Position numbers and translations under genes: made by a program. From Mycogone perniciosa (Eukaryota; Ascomycota; Sordariomycetes; Hypocreales; Hypocreaceae), in the NCBI GenBank assembly GCA_025331125.1, contig JAOALB010000100.1, positions 62,001 to 126,000 of the forward strand: DNA of 64,000 nt, read 5' to 3'. This document shows, piece by piece, positions 22,128 through 33,162 of this stretch; positions within the stretch are counted from its first letter, which is position 1; the number at the start of each line of letters is the position of its first letter. The notes beneath the pieces were generated by a model. The model searched no databases. It was not told where the DNA came from and saw only the letters and a list, made by a program, of their open reading frames with translations.

Positions 22128-23725
22128 ATGTCCCATGGCTTGCTCTCCCTGTTCAATATGAACTCCCTCAACATAATCACGGCCCGCGTGTCGCCGCCGC
22201 CGAGTCCCAGCCATTCCCGATCCAACAGTATTGGTTCCATTGGCATGGGGATCCAATCAGAAGATGAGAAATCGCTTGACGTGTCCGACGACAAGGCAGA
22301 TGGCCAGGAGGCGCAGTCCTTCTCCGAGGCTTCCTTTTCCGAGAAGCGCTACGACGACGATCGCAACGACAAGCCCTTTACCACGGAAGAGACGCCGCTC
22401 TTCTGCGAGACCAAGGCCGACGGCAAACGCTCCAGTTGGTGGCACATGCTGCCGCGGGGGATCGCGTCGAGCATCATCGGCTCCATTCGATGGATATTTG
22501 CCACATTAACATCTCCTGGCGTTTACCTGATCGCTTGCTTTTACGACGAGTACGGCAACTTTGCGCCAATGACGCAGCTCAATAAACTGTTTGGCGTTCA
22601 CAAGACGAAGATGGGTGCTGGAGACATGTACGATGCTGCTGCTGCGGTGGAAAGCGACACAAACAAAGCTGCCCGGAATTCGCGATACCTCAGAGTTCCG
22701 TCTAGGTCTACATCCCCGTCTGGTACCTCCTCCTCTGGCCTCTCATCGGATTCCGAAGCCGACGAACACCATGCCACCCAGAGCCGGCACAGTCGCTCCA
22801 AGTCACTGCAGCCAACAGATGAAGTCAACTCTGGGAGACGATCGATCCGAATTAAGCTTAACAGTGACGATGCGACCCTTCAACGGAAACACAAAAGGAC
22901 CCAGTCTGCCATCTCCCGGACAAAAGCAAGCGAACTCGGACGTGACGACCTCTCTGCGCAGCTCAAATCTCCCACATCACCCATTGCCGCCCTGACCAAG
23001 TACCCCAAAACCCCGGCACCCCCGCGACCGTTGATTCCCCGACGACAGCCCTCATATTTGAACCTGGTCGAGCCCTCAAGGAAACAACAGAAGACGCTAA
23101 TTCTAGACCTGGATGAGACGTTGATTCACAGCATGTCCAAGGGAGGACGGGCGAGCAGCGGTCATATGGTTGAAGTGCGCCTCAACACGGCCACTCTGGG
23201 AATGAGTGGCCAGAACAATGCTGCGCAGCACCCGATATTGTATTGGGTCAACAAACGGCCTTACTGCGACGAGTTTCTGCGAAGGGTCTGCAAGTGGTTT
23301 AATCTTGTTATTTTCACAGCATCTGTTCAGGAATACGCCGACCCAGTCATTGACTGGCTGGAGTCGGAAAGGAAGTTCTTCTCAGCGAGGTACTATCGCC
23401 AGCACTGCACGTACCGACAAGGCGCGTACATCAAGGACCTGAGCTCTGTGGAGCCGGACTTGAGCAAAGTGATGATTCTGGACAATAGCCCGCTGAGCTA
23501 TCTGTTTCACGAAGGTGAATTTTCTTTTACAACCCCCCGATGATGGAACACAAGATCTAACCCCGGCTTGCAGATAATGCGATACCCATTCAGGGCTGGA
23601 TCAACGACCCAACTGATAATGATTTAATGCACCTTGTGCCCCTGCTCGAGGGTCTACAGTATGTTCACGATGTAAGAGCTTTGCTGGCACTGCGCAGCGG
23701 CGAGTACGCTCAGCTCCCTGCATAG
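22128..23725 (+). CDS. nem1: Nem1-type nuclear-envelope phosphatase (FCP1-like domain)
   Basis: Exons 22128-23514 and 23574-23725 give 512 residues. The start ATG is at 22128; the frame upstream has no ATG. Residues 107-140 hold one or two membrane segments (GIASSIIGSIRWIFATL, SPGVYLIACF). A Ser/Arg-rich linker follows, then the HAD-type phosphatase domain with catalytic DLDETLIHS (Asp327 nucleophile), NKRPYCDEFL, LVIFTASVQEYADPV and the late motif MILDNSP. Nem1 with Spo7 dephosphorylates the lipin Pah1 at the ER/nuclear envelope and directs lipid flow to triacylglycerol. The C-terminal 50 residues come from exon 2. Confidence 0.94.
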
Positions 23726-25259
23726 AAAGCTGGGGAGCGTAAGGGACGGCTTTTTTCATCAATTGTGAATGCATAATGTAACGACTGGACAGCAAGACGC
23801 TCCGGGGTTCTTTGACGGGAAAAAAGGAGATGCGAACCAAAAAAAAACAAGACACAAAAAAACAAAAAGAAATGGTTGTCACCGACCAGGCTCTCCGACA
23901 AAGGGGGAACCCGCTTGTACAGATACAATACATAGGGAGGGAAATGATTTGGGAGTTTTATTATTTTTATTCTAGCCGACATAATGCGTTTATAGCACCA
24001 TGAGAGTAGGGTTACATGGTATTTGACGATAGCCATGGCTGTTTATGACGGCCAGTGGAATTCATGGAGCGCTTCCCAGCGAGTATGAATAAGTCTCTGA
24101 TGTGCATTTCATGGTATAGAGCGGTAGTAGTAATAGTACGAAGGACGGAGTAGTAGCAGTAGTAATAGGCAGTGATGAATTGAGTTTAGCCATTGCAACG
24201 CCCAACATAGCAAAACGGCCCCAGCAAAACCAGAACATGCAGAGGACCCCATCGGTCAAGACAATAATATTATGGCCTGTCTTCTACTAATGTGGTCATG
24301 CTGGAATGAGTAGCGCGCGGACATTGGGTCACCAGACACAAGAGGAAGCAAAATTGTTGGGGGTCATGAGGGGCGCGTTTGATGGGATGCCCTCACCATT
24401 GGACTGTGTTAGTCGTACGAATGCGTGCTTACCTCGGGGCTCCGCTGCGGGATGCGCCGCATATGTACGTACATACTCCGTACGTTTGTCGAAACGGAAG
24501 ATTTGTTTCCGTGGGTTGAATACGAGCAGTCAAGCCAATGCGCTTGCGTAATAAGAAGGGGGAACCTTGTTCGTGATGACGGAGTGGTGCTTATTACGAG
24601 TACGAGTAATATTATTGTCCTTCCGTTCCAAGGCACATCACATAACAAAGGTTAATATCATCAAACCCCACAGAGGCGGAACGGTTCTAGAAGGTCGACG
24701 GAGGACGCCTTGGAACTGACAAGGCTGTGTCATGGGCAACCTGGTCAAGACATGGCGTAGTCGTGGCGCATAGCTGCGTGACCCCCTGGTCCGATGCCGT
24801 CTTCCACTGAGACTGCAGCACGATCAGCCTCCCTTTTTGCGCTGCAAGCAGCTTTGTTGTTATTGTTGCTGCTGTCTCAAGAGCGTATGCGACAGGCAAG
24901 ACAAGGAACGTAAGGTGTAGGATAGACCTTGGTGAGGAAAAATGTGGGGAAATGAATTTCCTCTTCCGGGAACCACACACCAAGGAAACTTGCGCCAGTG
25001 GTGACATCATCACCTGAGTGACGAAAGAGTTGCACGCTTTGCGGTATGAATGCGGAGAGGGAGAGGTGCGTGCTAGGACTTGGCCCTTGGAAGAAGGTTT
25101 GGAGTGGTGGTTTAGAGAAATACAAATACCCTTCCTGCTGCTGTGAGAGAGGTTGACTTGTATACACCATAACCAAGCCGCATCTCTTACACCATCCGGA
25201 CGACTTATATCACCACTCTTATATCCATATCATCCACCAGATCAACTCCGTATTTCACA
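23726..25259. other. Intergenic
   Basis: About 1.5 kb. Poly-A-rich 3' UTR (23818-23875), TAG/TAC-rich simple sequence (24120-24165), and a TACTCCGTAC motif near 24474. No gene supported. Confidence 0.5.
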
Positions 25260-25834
25260 ATGTCTCTCCACTGTAAGCTCCCATCCCCTCCAAACATCAT
25301 CCGCCCTCTTACTAACACCACCAAGACCTCCCTCCCGTCAAGCCCTCCGCCATCGCACTCGGCACCTTCTTCAACCACGGCGTCGAACTCGTCGTCCTCA
25401 CCCCCGTTTTCGGCCAAACCTACCAGCGCGCCAAAGCCTCCAACACCAAAGAAGAGTTCATCAAGTCCAAGGAAGCCAGCGGCGCCGCCGTCGCCTGGGG
25501 AACCTCATTCGTGGGCTCCGCGCTGCAGAGCTACGGCGTGGGCGCGCTGATTAATGCCACGGGCACGCTGAGCTACAAGGGCGCTGCGTATCTCGGTGCT
25601 TTGATTTTTGCTGCCACGTCTGCTCCTGGTGTAAGTGACTGCCTTGATGGAGTAGTAGTAGTAGTTGTTGTCCATGGGTGCTTATTAACGACTTCGCAGG
25701 TCATTGCGCAAATCTTCACTGAGAAGAGACCTCTTGATACCGTTGGCGTGAATCTTGCTGCTAAGCTCTTCGAGACTGTTGGCCTGTCTTTGGTTCTCAC
25801 TTGGTGGGGAACTAGGACCAACCCTTTTGAATAG
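25260..25834 (+). CDS. DUF1761-like small membrane protein
   Basis: Three exons: 25260-25272 (only 13 nt coding), 25326-25630 and 25700-25834, giving 150 residues. The first intron (53 nt, donor GTAAGC, branch CTAAC) joins MSLHY to LPPVKPSAIALGTFFNHG. About four hydrophobic segments are visible (VELVVLTPVFG, AVAWGTSFVGSALQSYG, AAYLGALIFAATSAPG, LFETVGLSLVLTWW), which fits the DUF1761 family of small integral membrane proteins. The function is unknown. The family call is from its overall pattern. Confidence 0.75.
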
Positions 25835-26308
25835 ACTGGATGGCTCTCATTGATAAATTTCCTATGTCTCGAAAAGCAGCTTGCTGAAGTCGGCTTGTAA
25901 CTGTACAGTTAGGAATCGAGCACGAGGAGGAGGGTTTGTGCGATCTTGTCAACACTACCATCGGGCATGATGGGCCTTTCTCATCTGTATCAGAACCAAC
26001 CTAGCCATAATAAAGAATCATAATCATATTGCAACATGCCCCAGGAAAATTGGATAATTGTCAATGTCTGTCTTGTATGTATGCCACCACCAAGGCAAAA
26101 AGAGAGGGGCTATAATGGCTGTAGTAACCAAAAGACTTTCCATTGATGAAATGCAGTACGTGTAGTATCCCTGAACGCCGCCATGCCCATCTGGTCACCT
26201 TTCAAGCCAATCCGTCTGGTATGGTAATAGTATACACCCAGATTAAAGCACTCCCCCCCACAGCCTCAACTTAGACACACCTGAACAAATCACCGGCCTC
26301 ACGTCCTC
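25835..26308. other. Intergenic between convergent genes
   Basis: 3' UTRs of the DUF1761 gene and nhp2. Nothing else seen. Confidence 0.5.
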
Positions 26309-27123
26309 TCATTTCTCTGATTCGCCCTTTACCCAGAAGCTCTGCTTGCTATACTCCTTCTGCAAGAGCTTGACCAATGACGCATAGCTCTCGCTGTACG
26401 CCTCGCCGCTATCCTCATCATCGTCCTTCTCAGAGTCCTTGGCGGGCTTCTTCTTGCCCTCCTGCTTCTCCATGATCATGACGACACTGGTCGGGCGCTT
26501 GGTCTTGGCCGCGGCGCCGAGCTCGGCGCGCGACGAGACGAAGATGAAGGGAACGTTGTGGTCCTCGCACAGTACGGGGATGTGCGAGATGACGTCCATG
26601 GGGGAGATGTCGCCGGCGATGATGACAACGCCAGGGAAGGAGGTGTAGCCGGGGGCAGTGGGAGGCGACTTGCGCAGAGTCTTGACAACTTCCTTGACAC
26701 CGCGCTTGAGGGTGCCGTTCTTGGCCGCTGTAAATTATGGCTGTCAGCAACCAACCCTTGCTCTGTTTTTACTACGAGTTTTTTGGTGTGGGCAAAAACC
26801 TTACCTTTTCGGATGGTCTTGCAAATCTTCTTCTGGCCCTTCTCGTCCGCCAGTGGCACGGCAAAGGGAACAACCTTCCTCTCGAGAACCGTCTCGTCAG
26901 GCTTGTCCTCGTCCATATCAGAGGCGGCGTCCTCCTCGGCCTTCTTCACGGCAGCCTTCGGGGCGACATCCTGCTGGAGCTTCTCTTCCAGTGCAGCGAC
27001 CAGCTTCTCCTTCTTGTCCTTCTTGTCCTTCTTCTCCTTCTTGGGCTTTTGAACACCAGACTCCTCGCTGCGCTTCTCCTTCTTCTCCTTCTTCTCCTTC
27101 TTGTCGGGCCGTTCGGCAGCCAT
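26309..27123 (-). CDS. nhp2: H/ACA snoRNP protein Nhp2 (L7Ae family)
   Basis: Exons 27123-26805 and 26727-26309 (intron 77 nt) encode 245 residues. Residues 1-45 are almost all Lys/Glu/Asp (KKEKKEKKEKRSEE style), followed by an acidic linker, then the L7Ae/L30e RNA-binding domain from about residue 100: GTLKRGVKEVVKTLRK, FPGVVIIAGDISPMDVISH and VPFIFVSSRAELG. Nhp2 binds H/ACA guide RNAs with the pseudouridine synthase Cbf5 in the nucleolus. The long basic N-terminus makes it larger than the 156-residue yeast protein. A TCACGTGA site lies about 310 bp upstream. Confidence 0.9.
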
Positions 27124-27810
27124 GGTTGCTTCTAAACGCGAGGTAGAACGGTCGGGAAAGATGACAAAAAAAAGGGAGTCTACTACAGTCTTGAACGCCG
27201 AAAAAGACTCCGTATGAATTCAATGGATCAAGAATTCGTTTTCCTGCTACCGCTGTGTCAATTGAATCTTTTGCGCACTTTGGTCGCGTGATTTCGTTGG
27301 TTGTCGTCGTCTCGTCCTCCACGGATGGTAGGCGCCTCGAAATTTTTCCTACACGACCGAACTTTTTTCTCGGTGAGGGGAGCTTCCGAAAATGCTCGGC
27401 GTCTTGTAGAGCCGGTTCCGATGGTGAAGACCGAGTCACGTGACTACCAAGTTAGCCAATAAGGTTGGTTATGATTTGATGACCCGAAAAGTGAGAACAG
27501 CAGCAGTAGTACCAGGTTTTATGTAGAAGACAAGATTAAATGAAGAATTGAGGCTCTAGACGATGCGATTAGAGTGTTGTGTATGGCCATACCTTTTTAG
27601 CATTAAAAATTTACTGAGTGTGTATAATCACAAGCCGTTTTCACCATTGAGGCAGCAGTCACAATCAAGACGCATGGCAAAGGAATCGAGTCCCTAGACT
27701 ATAGGCGGGTCGATTTCAAAGGTCGAACCGTGTCTATTGCTTCCTTTTCTAGGCACTGATGTACACTGGGTCCCATGGACCACTCCAATCCAATAATCCT
27801 CTTCCAACAC
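27124..27810. other. Intergenic upstream of nhp2 and downstream of qcr8
   Basis: Holds the nhp2 promoter, with the perfect palindrome AGTCACGTGACT at 27434-27445, and the qcr8 3' UTR. No gene supported. Confidence 0.5.
27434..27445. promoter_or_regulatory. AGTCACGTGACT palindrome upstream of nhp2
   Basis: A 12-bp perfect palindrome with the CACGTG core, about 310 bases before the nhp2 ATG. A likely bHLH (Cbf1-like) site by analogy only. Confidence 0.4.
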
Positions 27811-28563
27811 TTACTCCTCGTCGCCGAACTCAGCACGACCGGCCTTTGAGTTGAGGTAGTGGTTTCTATCCGTGAATTAGCATTGGTTGTCGCAAGCCCA
27901 ACGACTGGCGCATGGCATAGAAAGGCGTACCGCTCGGTGGCCCAGTCCATTAGGTAGTAACCAGCCACCAGGGGGGGAAGCCAGTAGAAGATCTGAGACT
28001 TGGTACGGCGGAAGGTGTTGAAGATGGCATCGTGAAAGGAACCGGCGAAGGGGTTCTGGCGGTTGGCGGAGAGACCGTAGGTGACAATGCCCTTCTGCTT
28101 AGCACCGCCTGTATCGTGTGTTAGCATGTGCGTGACTCTTATGATCGATATCCCTTCATCGCCTGTCTCTCGCCAATGGCCGGTGTCCGCGGTGCGTCAA
28201 TTCCATCGATTCGCTCGTTCTAAGCCATTGACGCTTCAATGGCTATGCAGCACAGCCCTCGTCATCCCTTCTCTTTCGCGCACATTCTCTATCCTCGGCT
28301 CGATTCGGGTGATTCCTCGACAAGAAAACTACTCACCAAACTGGCCCCAATCGCCCATCCAGCTATGAAAAAGATTAGCATTCAGGATCAATCCACCGAA
28401 GAAGCATTTGGGAACGAGCCGACAACCAACGAGCCCTAGCTTTCCTCATCACAAGGAAAAGCCGCATCTCGGTGGCACGTCAACCCATCGTCCTGGTGTG
28501 TACATACTGGCCAACCTTGGGGTTGGGTGCGCCGCCTCCCTGAAGAGCCTGAGTCGGTCTCAT
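27811..28563 (-). CDS. qcr8: Cytochrome bc1 complex (complex III) subunit 8
   Basis: Four exons on the minus strand: 28563-28508, 28362-28337 (a 26-nt micro-exon), 28108-27931 and 27865-27811, giving 104 residues. All junctions are GT..AG and phase-consistent (donors GTATGT, GTGAGT, GTACGC). The protein reads MRPTQALQGGGAPNPKVG, then WMGDWGQFGGAKQKGIVTYG, LSANRQNPFAG, and FRRTKSQIFYWLPPLVAGYY (single membrane helix), typical of the QCR8/UQCRQ 11 kDa subunit that binds next to cytochrome b. It starts 300 bp from prohibitin 1 on the opposite strand. Confidence 0.92.
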
Positions 28564-28863
28564 TGTGGCCGATTGCGTAGGATTTCGATGCTGCGATTTC
28601 CTTTTGTTGCAGGAGGATTGGCAGAATGAGGTTGTTCGGGTTCAGAATCGATGCAAAACCAGAGGGATGCACTCTCTCGCGGATCCAGCCGAGCTTGCCG
28701 AAAACGGACTAGCGCCAATGGGACGGAAAATCAACCATAGGGCGGGACAACCTCAGAGCTCTCGAAACTGCCATCGACTCACGAGGTGCGCCGTGCGAAG
28801 GACCCAGCAAATAACCGTTTTTTAAAAGGCACGTCGTGGACTCTCCTACAGCTGAAGCTCAAG
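28564..28863. promoter_or_regulatory. Bidirectional promoter between qcr8 and phb1
   Basis: 300 bp separate the divergent start codons of two mitochondrial inner-membrane protein genes. A shared promoter is inferred from the spacing. No specific element is claimed. Confidence 0.55.
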
Positions 28864-29769
28864 ATGGCAGGCGCGGCGAGGTTTCTGAACTTGATGTACC
28901 GGATGGCCGTCCCGGCCTCTGCCGGCGCATTCTTGGTCACCCAGTCTATATACGATGTCAAGGGTGGAACCAGAGCCGTCATCTTCGACAGATTATCTGG
29001 TGTCAAGGACGAGGTTTCGAGTGAGGGAACACACTTCCTGATCCCCTGGCTGCAGCGGAGCATCATCTTCGACGTGCGGACGAAGCCGCGGAACATCGCC
29101 ACGACGACGGGAAGCAAGGATCTTCAGATGGTCAGCTTAACGCTGAGAGTGCTGCACCGGCCAGAAGTCAAGGCCCTGCCAAAGATTTACCAGGTATAGC
29201 TGCCCTTAGGAATATAATTTGGTGCATAGCCAAGCTGCGGAGCTAACTGTATTATGTAGAACCTGGGCGCCGACTACGACGAGCGAGTCCTCCCCTCCAT
29301 CGGCAACGAAGTCCTCAAATCCATCGTCGCACAGTTCGACGCAGCAGAGCTCATCACCCAGCGTGAAGCTGTCTCCCAGCGCATCCGCAACGACCTCACT
29401 CTCCGCGCCGCCGAATTCAACATTGCCCTCGAAGACGTCTCTATCACTCACATGACCTTTGGCCGCGAATTCACCAAGGCCGTCGAGCAGAAGCAGATCG
29501 CCCAGCAGGACGCCGAGCGAGCACGCTTCATTGTCGAGCGCGCTGAGCAGGAGCGCCAGGCAAACGTTATCCGTGCCGAGGGTGAGGCTGAGAGTGCGGA
29601 GACGATTAGCAAGGCGATTGCCAAGTCGGGCGATGGGCTGTTGCAGATTCGAAAGATTGAGGCCAGTAGGGAGATTGCGCAGACGCTGTCGTCGAATCCG
29701 AACGTGGCGTATCTGCCTTCAGGCAAGCAGGGTGGTGCTCAGTATCTGCTGTCAGTAGGCAGAACTTGA
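28864..29769 (+). CDS. phb1: Prohibitin 1
   Basis: Exons 28864-29193 and 29260-29769 give 279 residues, the normal length. The start ATG at 28864 begins MAGAARFLNLMYRMAVPA with an N-terminal hydrophobic anchor. The PHB/SPFH domain follows: AVIFDRLSGV, GTHFLIPWLQR, DVRTKPRNI, ALPKIYQNLGADYDERVLPS, then the coiled coil AERARFIVERAEQERQA. Phb1 and Phb2 form a ring complex in the mitochondrial inner membrane that scaffolds proteases and supports newly made respiratory subunits. Confidence 0.96.
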
Positions 29770-30081
29770 GCTTGTAAAGATGGTTTGAGGGGTTAAAGGG
29801 AACTCTCCGCTTATTGCTGGGACATAAAAATCATACGACAACCTTGTACTTTTAGTTGGGCAATCTGATGAAATATGCCACATGACAAATCATACACACT
29901 CTGCATTATGTGAACTTGGCTCTTGGAGAAGTGCCAGGGTTTTGCTGGCACTATGAGAGAGACATCTAGTTTGAGCCCGTCTTTGTATGAAAATGATTAC
30001 TATTGACGCCTTGACGCCAGGATAAAATAGCTACTAGTAGGCATCTATGGTCAAGACATGCAAGGCAAAGCTTCGTTGTGC
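29770..30081. other. Intergenic between convergent genes
   Basis: 3' UTRs of phb1 and rex3. Nothing else seen. Confidence 0.5.
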
Positions 30082-32094
30082 CTAAGCTAGTTTATACCGG
30101 TTTTCGATGAAGTCCTCCGTCAAACCTCCATTATCGCCTTGTGGGGGCGTTATCTCCCCATTCGCAACTCGCCAGCCCTTCCTCTGCATATCCTTCCATA
30201 TGTCCATAATCCTCAGCCTGACCAAGTCGCCCGCCGCCCTAGCATCTTCACCAGAATCATGGCCCAGCACCTTCGGTCCCGTTTCCTGTTGAATTTTGCG
30301 GTTCAGGTGCACATTCATGAGCGTCTTGAGGCCGTAACGATAGGGGAGTCCCATTTTGTGGGGGTATAGCAAGACGGTGTCGATGATGGTCGGGTGGATG
30401 ATGCGAACTGCGTTGAGGTCGTTCTCGAGGCCATGCCCGATGAGTGGGGTAGAGGGTGATATGAGGGAGAAGAGAAGATCCCGAGCAACTTCAGGAGATG
30501 AGACAACCTTGAGTTTCTTCTTTGATTTGAGCTCGCCGTCCTCGCTTCCAGACTCCTCGCCGCTCTTAGACGGCTTCGGATCGTCGTCGATGGACCAAGG
30601 CTCAGCCTGAGCCAGATCATCCGGCCAGACTCCAGAAAATCGGGAGTTAAGATCTAGAATTTCGCCAAGGGGTTGAACAAGGACATCGAGCAAATCCTCT
30701 CCGGTGGGCCACGATGTTGCTGTCAGTCGTACTAGTTCGAGTCCATTCACAGTATAGCACATCTCGCAGTCAAAGCAAACAGCTCGACCTGCAGGTACCG
30801 AAAGATTTTCTGGTGTTTCGGCAAAGTTGAGAACGGCAGCCAGTCTCTTTGGATCGCTTGCTTTGAACACGTGGTGTTCGTGGGTGAAGCATCCCGCTGA
30901 ATCGCCGACCTCTTGGCCGCAGCAATGGTAGCGTTTTGGCACTCTTGTCCTGTCACCGGGAAGCTTATCAGGAACATAAGCTTTGCCCCAGTGAAAATTG
31001 CAGGTCCCTCCGGTCGTAAGAGCACCATCTTCTTCTCTCCGTCCGGGGAAGACTTGGAACCTCTGCTGGCAACGGTCGCATTTCTCCCACCCCTTGGCCG
31101 CCTCAAGCCCATCCCGAGCGGCCTTGATGTTATCCTCAGAAGGCACGGTGGGCACATATCCGTGATTGTTTAGTGTGTCGATTGGTGTCAGAATGCGTTG
31201 GAGCAAATGGACCTCTTGAGCCTCGGTGAGGCCAGTCTCGATCTTTTTGGACTCGCCATCAATCATGTCGCTCTGTTGATGCTTCTTCTGCGCCGCCTGC
31301 ACTTCCTTGCTCCTAATTTCTTTCCACTGAGTGACGGTTGTGCGCTTATACTGCATGACCTTGTTCTTCATGACGTTGGTGTAAACTGCTGGCTTCTCCA
31401 CAGCACAAGTCTGTTCTTCGTCGAGGGCTCGAAGGATGAGCTCCTGATCGGACAAGACGAATTTCTGTTCCTGATCATTCGCATTCTTTTTCAACTCAGT
31501 ATTCAGGCGTTTGAATTCCTGGTGAAGAAGTCTGAGGAGCTTCAGTCGGATTTCATGACTTGCGGGTGAACTCTTGAGCAATCGAGGATTCAGTGTCTCG
31601 GCCTTCTTGGGCTTGAGAGGTACAACAGCCTTGGAGCTGGAAACGCTGGACTTTGTAGTAGATGGCGGTTTCTTGGAAGCTGAAGTAGAAGTGATAGAGC
31701 CTCTGGTTGACTGATTTGATGAGGCGGCCTTCCTTATCACTGGCGGAGGTGAAATTGGTCGCACTGCTGTCTGCGGTTTTTGAGGTGCTCCCCGTCTTTT
31801 AATGTCTGCCGTGGTTTGCTTGGTCTGTTTGGGCGCATCTACACCAGCTTTCGGCTTGGAAGGCTCGGTAGATGAAACTGGACTGTCGGCTGCATTGACC
31901 TTCAGGCGTTTTCGTGGGCGATCCTGGTCTGATGATGGCGTTTCTTCATTCTTCTGTGACTCACTGACGCGCTTGTCCTCGCCATTCGTTGGCTCAATCT
32001 GCGGTTTGTCGCTCTCATGCCCGAAGATGCATTGAAAAGCCGTGCAGTTGTTTCCAGCAGGACAAGGAATATGCTTCAGGGACAAGCTCATCAT
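30082..32094 (-). CDS. rex3: RNA exonuclease 3 (DEDD family)
   Basis: A single exon of 670 residues from the ATG at 32094. The N-terminus has a CCCH-like finger, C-x5-C-x4-C-x3-H (residues 11-26). A long Ser/Pro/Lys-rich linker follows. A Cys/His-rich block comes next (CDRCQQRF, CNFHWG, YHCCGQ, about 338-405). The exonuclease domain then has motif I FDCEMCYT (about 440), motif II GHGLENDLNAVR (about 552) and motif III HDSGEDARAAGDL (about 612), a DEDDh active site. Rex3 trims the 3' end of RNase MRP RNA and acts with Rex1/Rex2 on other small RNAs. Confidence 0.92.
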   Translation of the reverse strand: MMSLSLKHIPCPAGNNCTAFQCIFGHESDKPQIEPTNGEDKRVSESQKNEETPSSDQDRPRKRLKVNAADSPVSSTEPSKPKAGVDAPKQTKQTTADIKRRGAPQKPQTAVRPISPPPVIRKAASSNQSTRGSITSTSASKKPPSTTKSSVSSSKAVVPLKPKKAETLNPRLLKSSPASHEIRLKLLRLLHQEFKRLNTELKKNANDQEQKFVLSDQELILRALDEEQTCAVEKPAVYTNVMKNKVMQYKRTTVTQWKEIRSKEVQAAQKKHQQSDMIDGESKKIETGLTEAQEVHLLQRILTPIDTLNNHGYVPTVPSEDNIKAARDGLEAAKGWEKCDRCQQRFQVFPGRREEDGALTTGGTCNFHWGKAYVPDKLPGDRTRVPKRYHCCGQEVGDSAGCFTHEHHVFKASDPKRLAAVLNFAETPENLSVPAGRAVCFDCEMCYTVNGLELVRLTATSWPTGEDLLDVLVQPLGEILDLNSRFSGVWPDDLAQAEPWSIDDDPKPSKSGEESGSEDGELKSKKKLKVVSSPEVARDLLFSLISPSTPLIGHGLENDLNAVRIIHPTIIDTVLLYPHKMGLPYRYGLKTLMNVHLNRKIQQETGPKVLGHDSGEDARAAGDLVRLRIMDIWKDMQRKGWRVANGEITPPQGDNGGLTEDFIENRYKLA

Positions 32095-33162
32095 GTCCGC
32101 GACAACTGTTGCGAGCTAAGACAATGTGGTCGAAAGGCATATATAGGCTATTACGAAAAGAAGATTGTTTGGTGTTGAGGACGAAAAGGGACCACCTAAC
32201 TAACTATCGTGGATGACACGGCGCGCTGTGGATATGAGAGGTCAAGGTGATACGACAGAGACCTTGGAGCACAATGGATTAGGAAGACGGTGGAAGTGCT
32301 TTGTGAATGGGTAAACAATGGAGCTTCGCGTTTGGGGTAGTTCAGTGTTTGATCTTATGACGGAAGAGTAGAGAGCAGCTCAGCGGCTCAGCAGTCACCT
32401 GTTTGTGTTGTGAGAGCACAGGTTCATGTTTGGAATTGGTGTTTTGATGAAGCACTGCTCGGTCAACAGGTGTTCTGAGCCCCCTTTGTTAGGCTTTGTT
32501 ACAGGGGCTCTGCTGCCGGCATTTAGGCGCAAGGGTGGGTGCCGAATCGCCACAGGCGGCGGTGTGGCGGCAGTGTACGGTGTACTCGGAGACACTACGG
32601 ATCACGCTCATCTTACAACATGTCATGCCCTTTTCCACATACATGCCATACTACTATCAAGAGACGGCTGTCAAAACCATATAGCCTGGCCATGCTTCGT
32701 ACATCCCGCTATATGGCATGTCTGGACAAACATTGGCAACGACGCCTTCGGGCTTCAGCTGTCACACGGACCAGCAGGAAACGTGCGGCATTCAGGCGGC
32801 CGTGACGAGACATCATGGTGTTACACAGCATTAGCCAGGTTGCCGAGAGCAAGCATTCAAACACTCCTCGTCCACTGATTTGTGCCCGCATACCAGCCTT
32901 CACCCCCTCATGTGTTCGCTCCGTTTCTACTTCATTCTCCCTTGCCCTCTTTGCTTTCATCGCATTCCCTACAAAGTGAATGTCCAGCCCAGCGAGTATC
33001 CGGCACATGCGCGCTCTTTCGACTGCAAACACCCAGCTACGCTTCATTTGATTACCAGAAACGGCCGTCCAGTGCAGAGTCTGGGCCAATCCTCGCTCTA
33101 ATTGGCGTCATATACATGTTGCTGTCAAGCCCTCTGCTATCTTGAGATTGTGGTCTCTAGTC
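32095..33162. other. Intergenic, divergent promoter region
   Basis: About 1.07 kb. A 150-codon plus-strand frame (32426-32878) is open but shows no recognisable domain and has an unlike-protein composition. Nothing else supported. Confidence 0.45.

Noticed and set aside
32426..32878. 150-codon plus-strand frame between rex3 and the accessory gene
   Set aside because: Starts with ATG but shows no domain, no helix pattern and no intron evidence.
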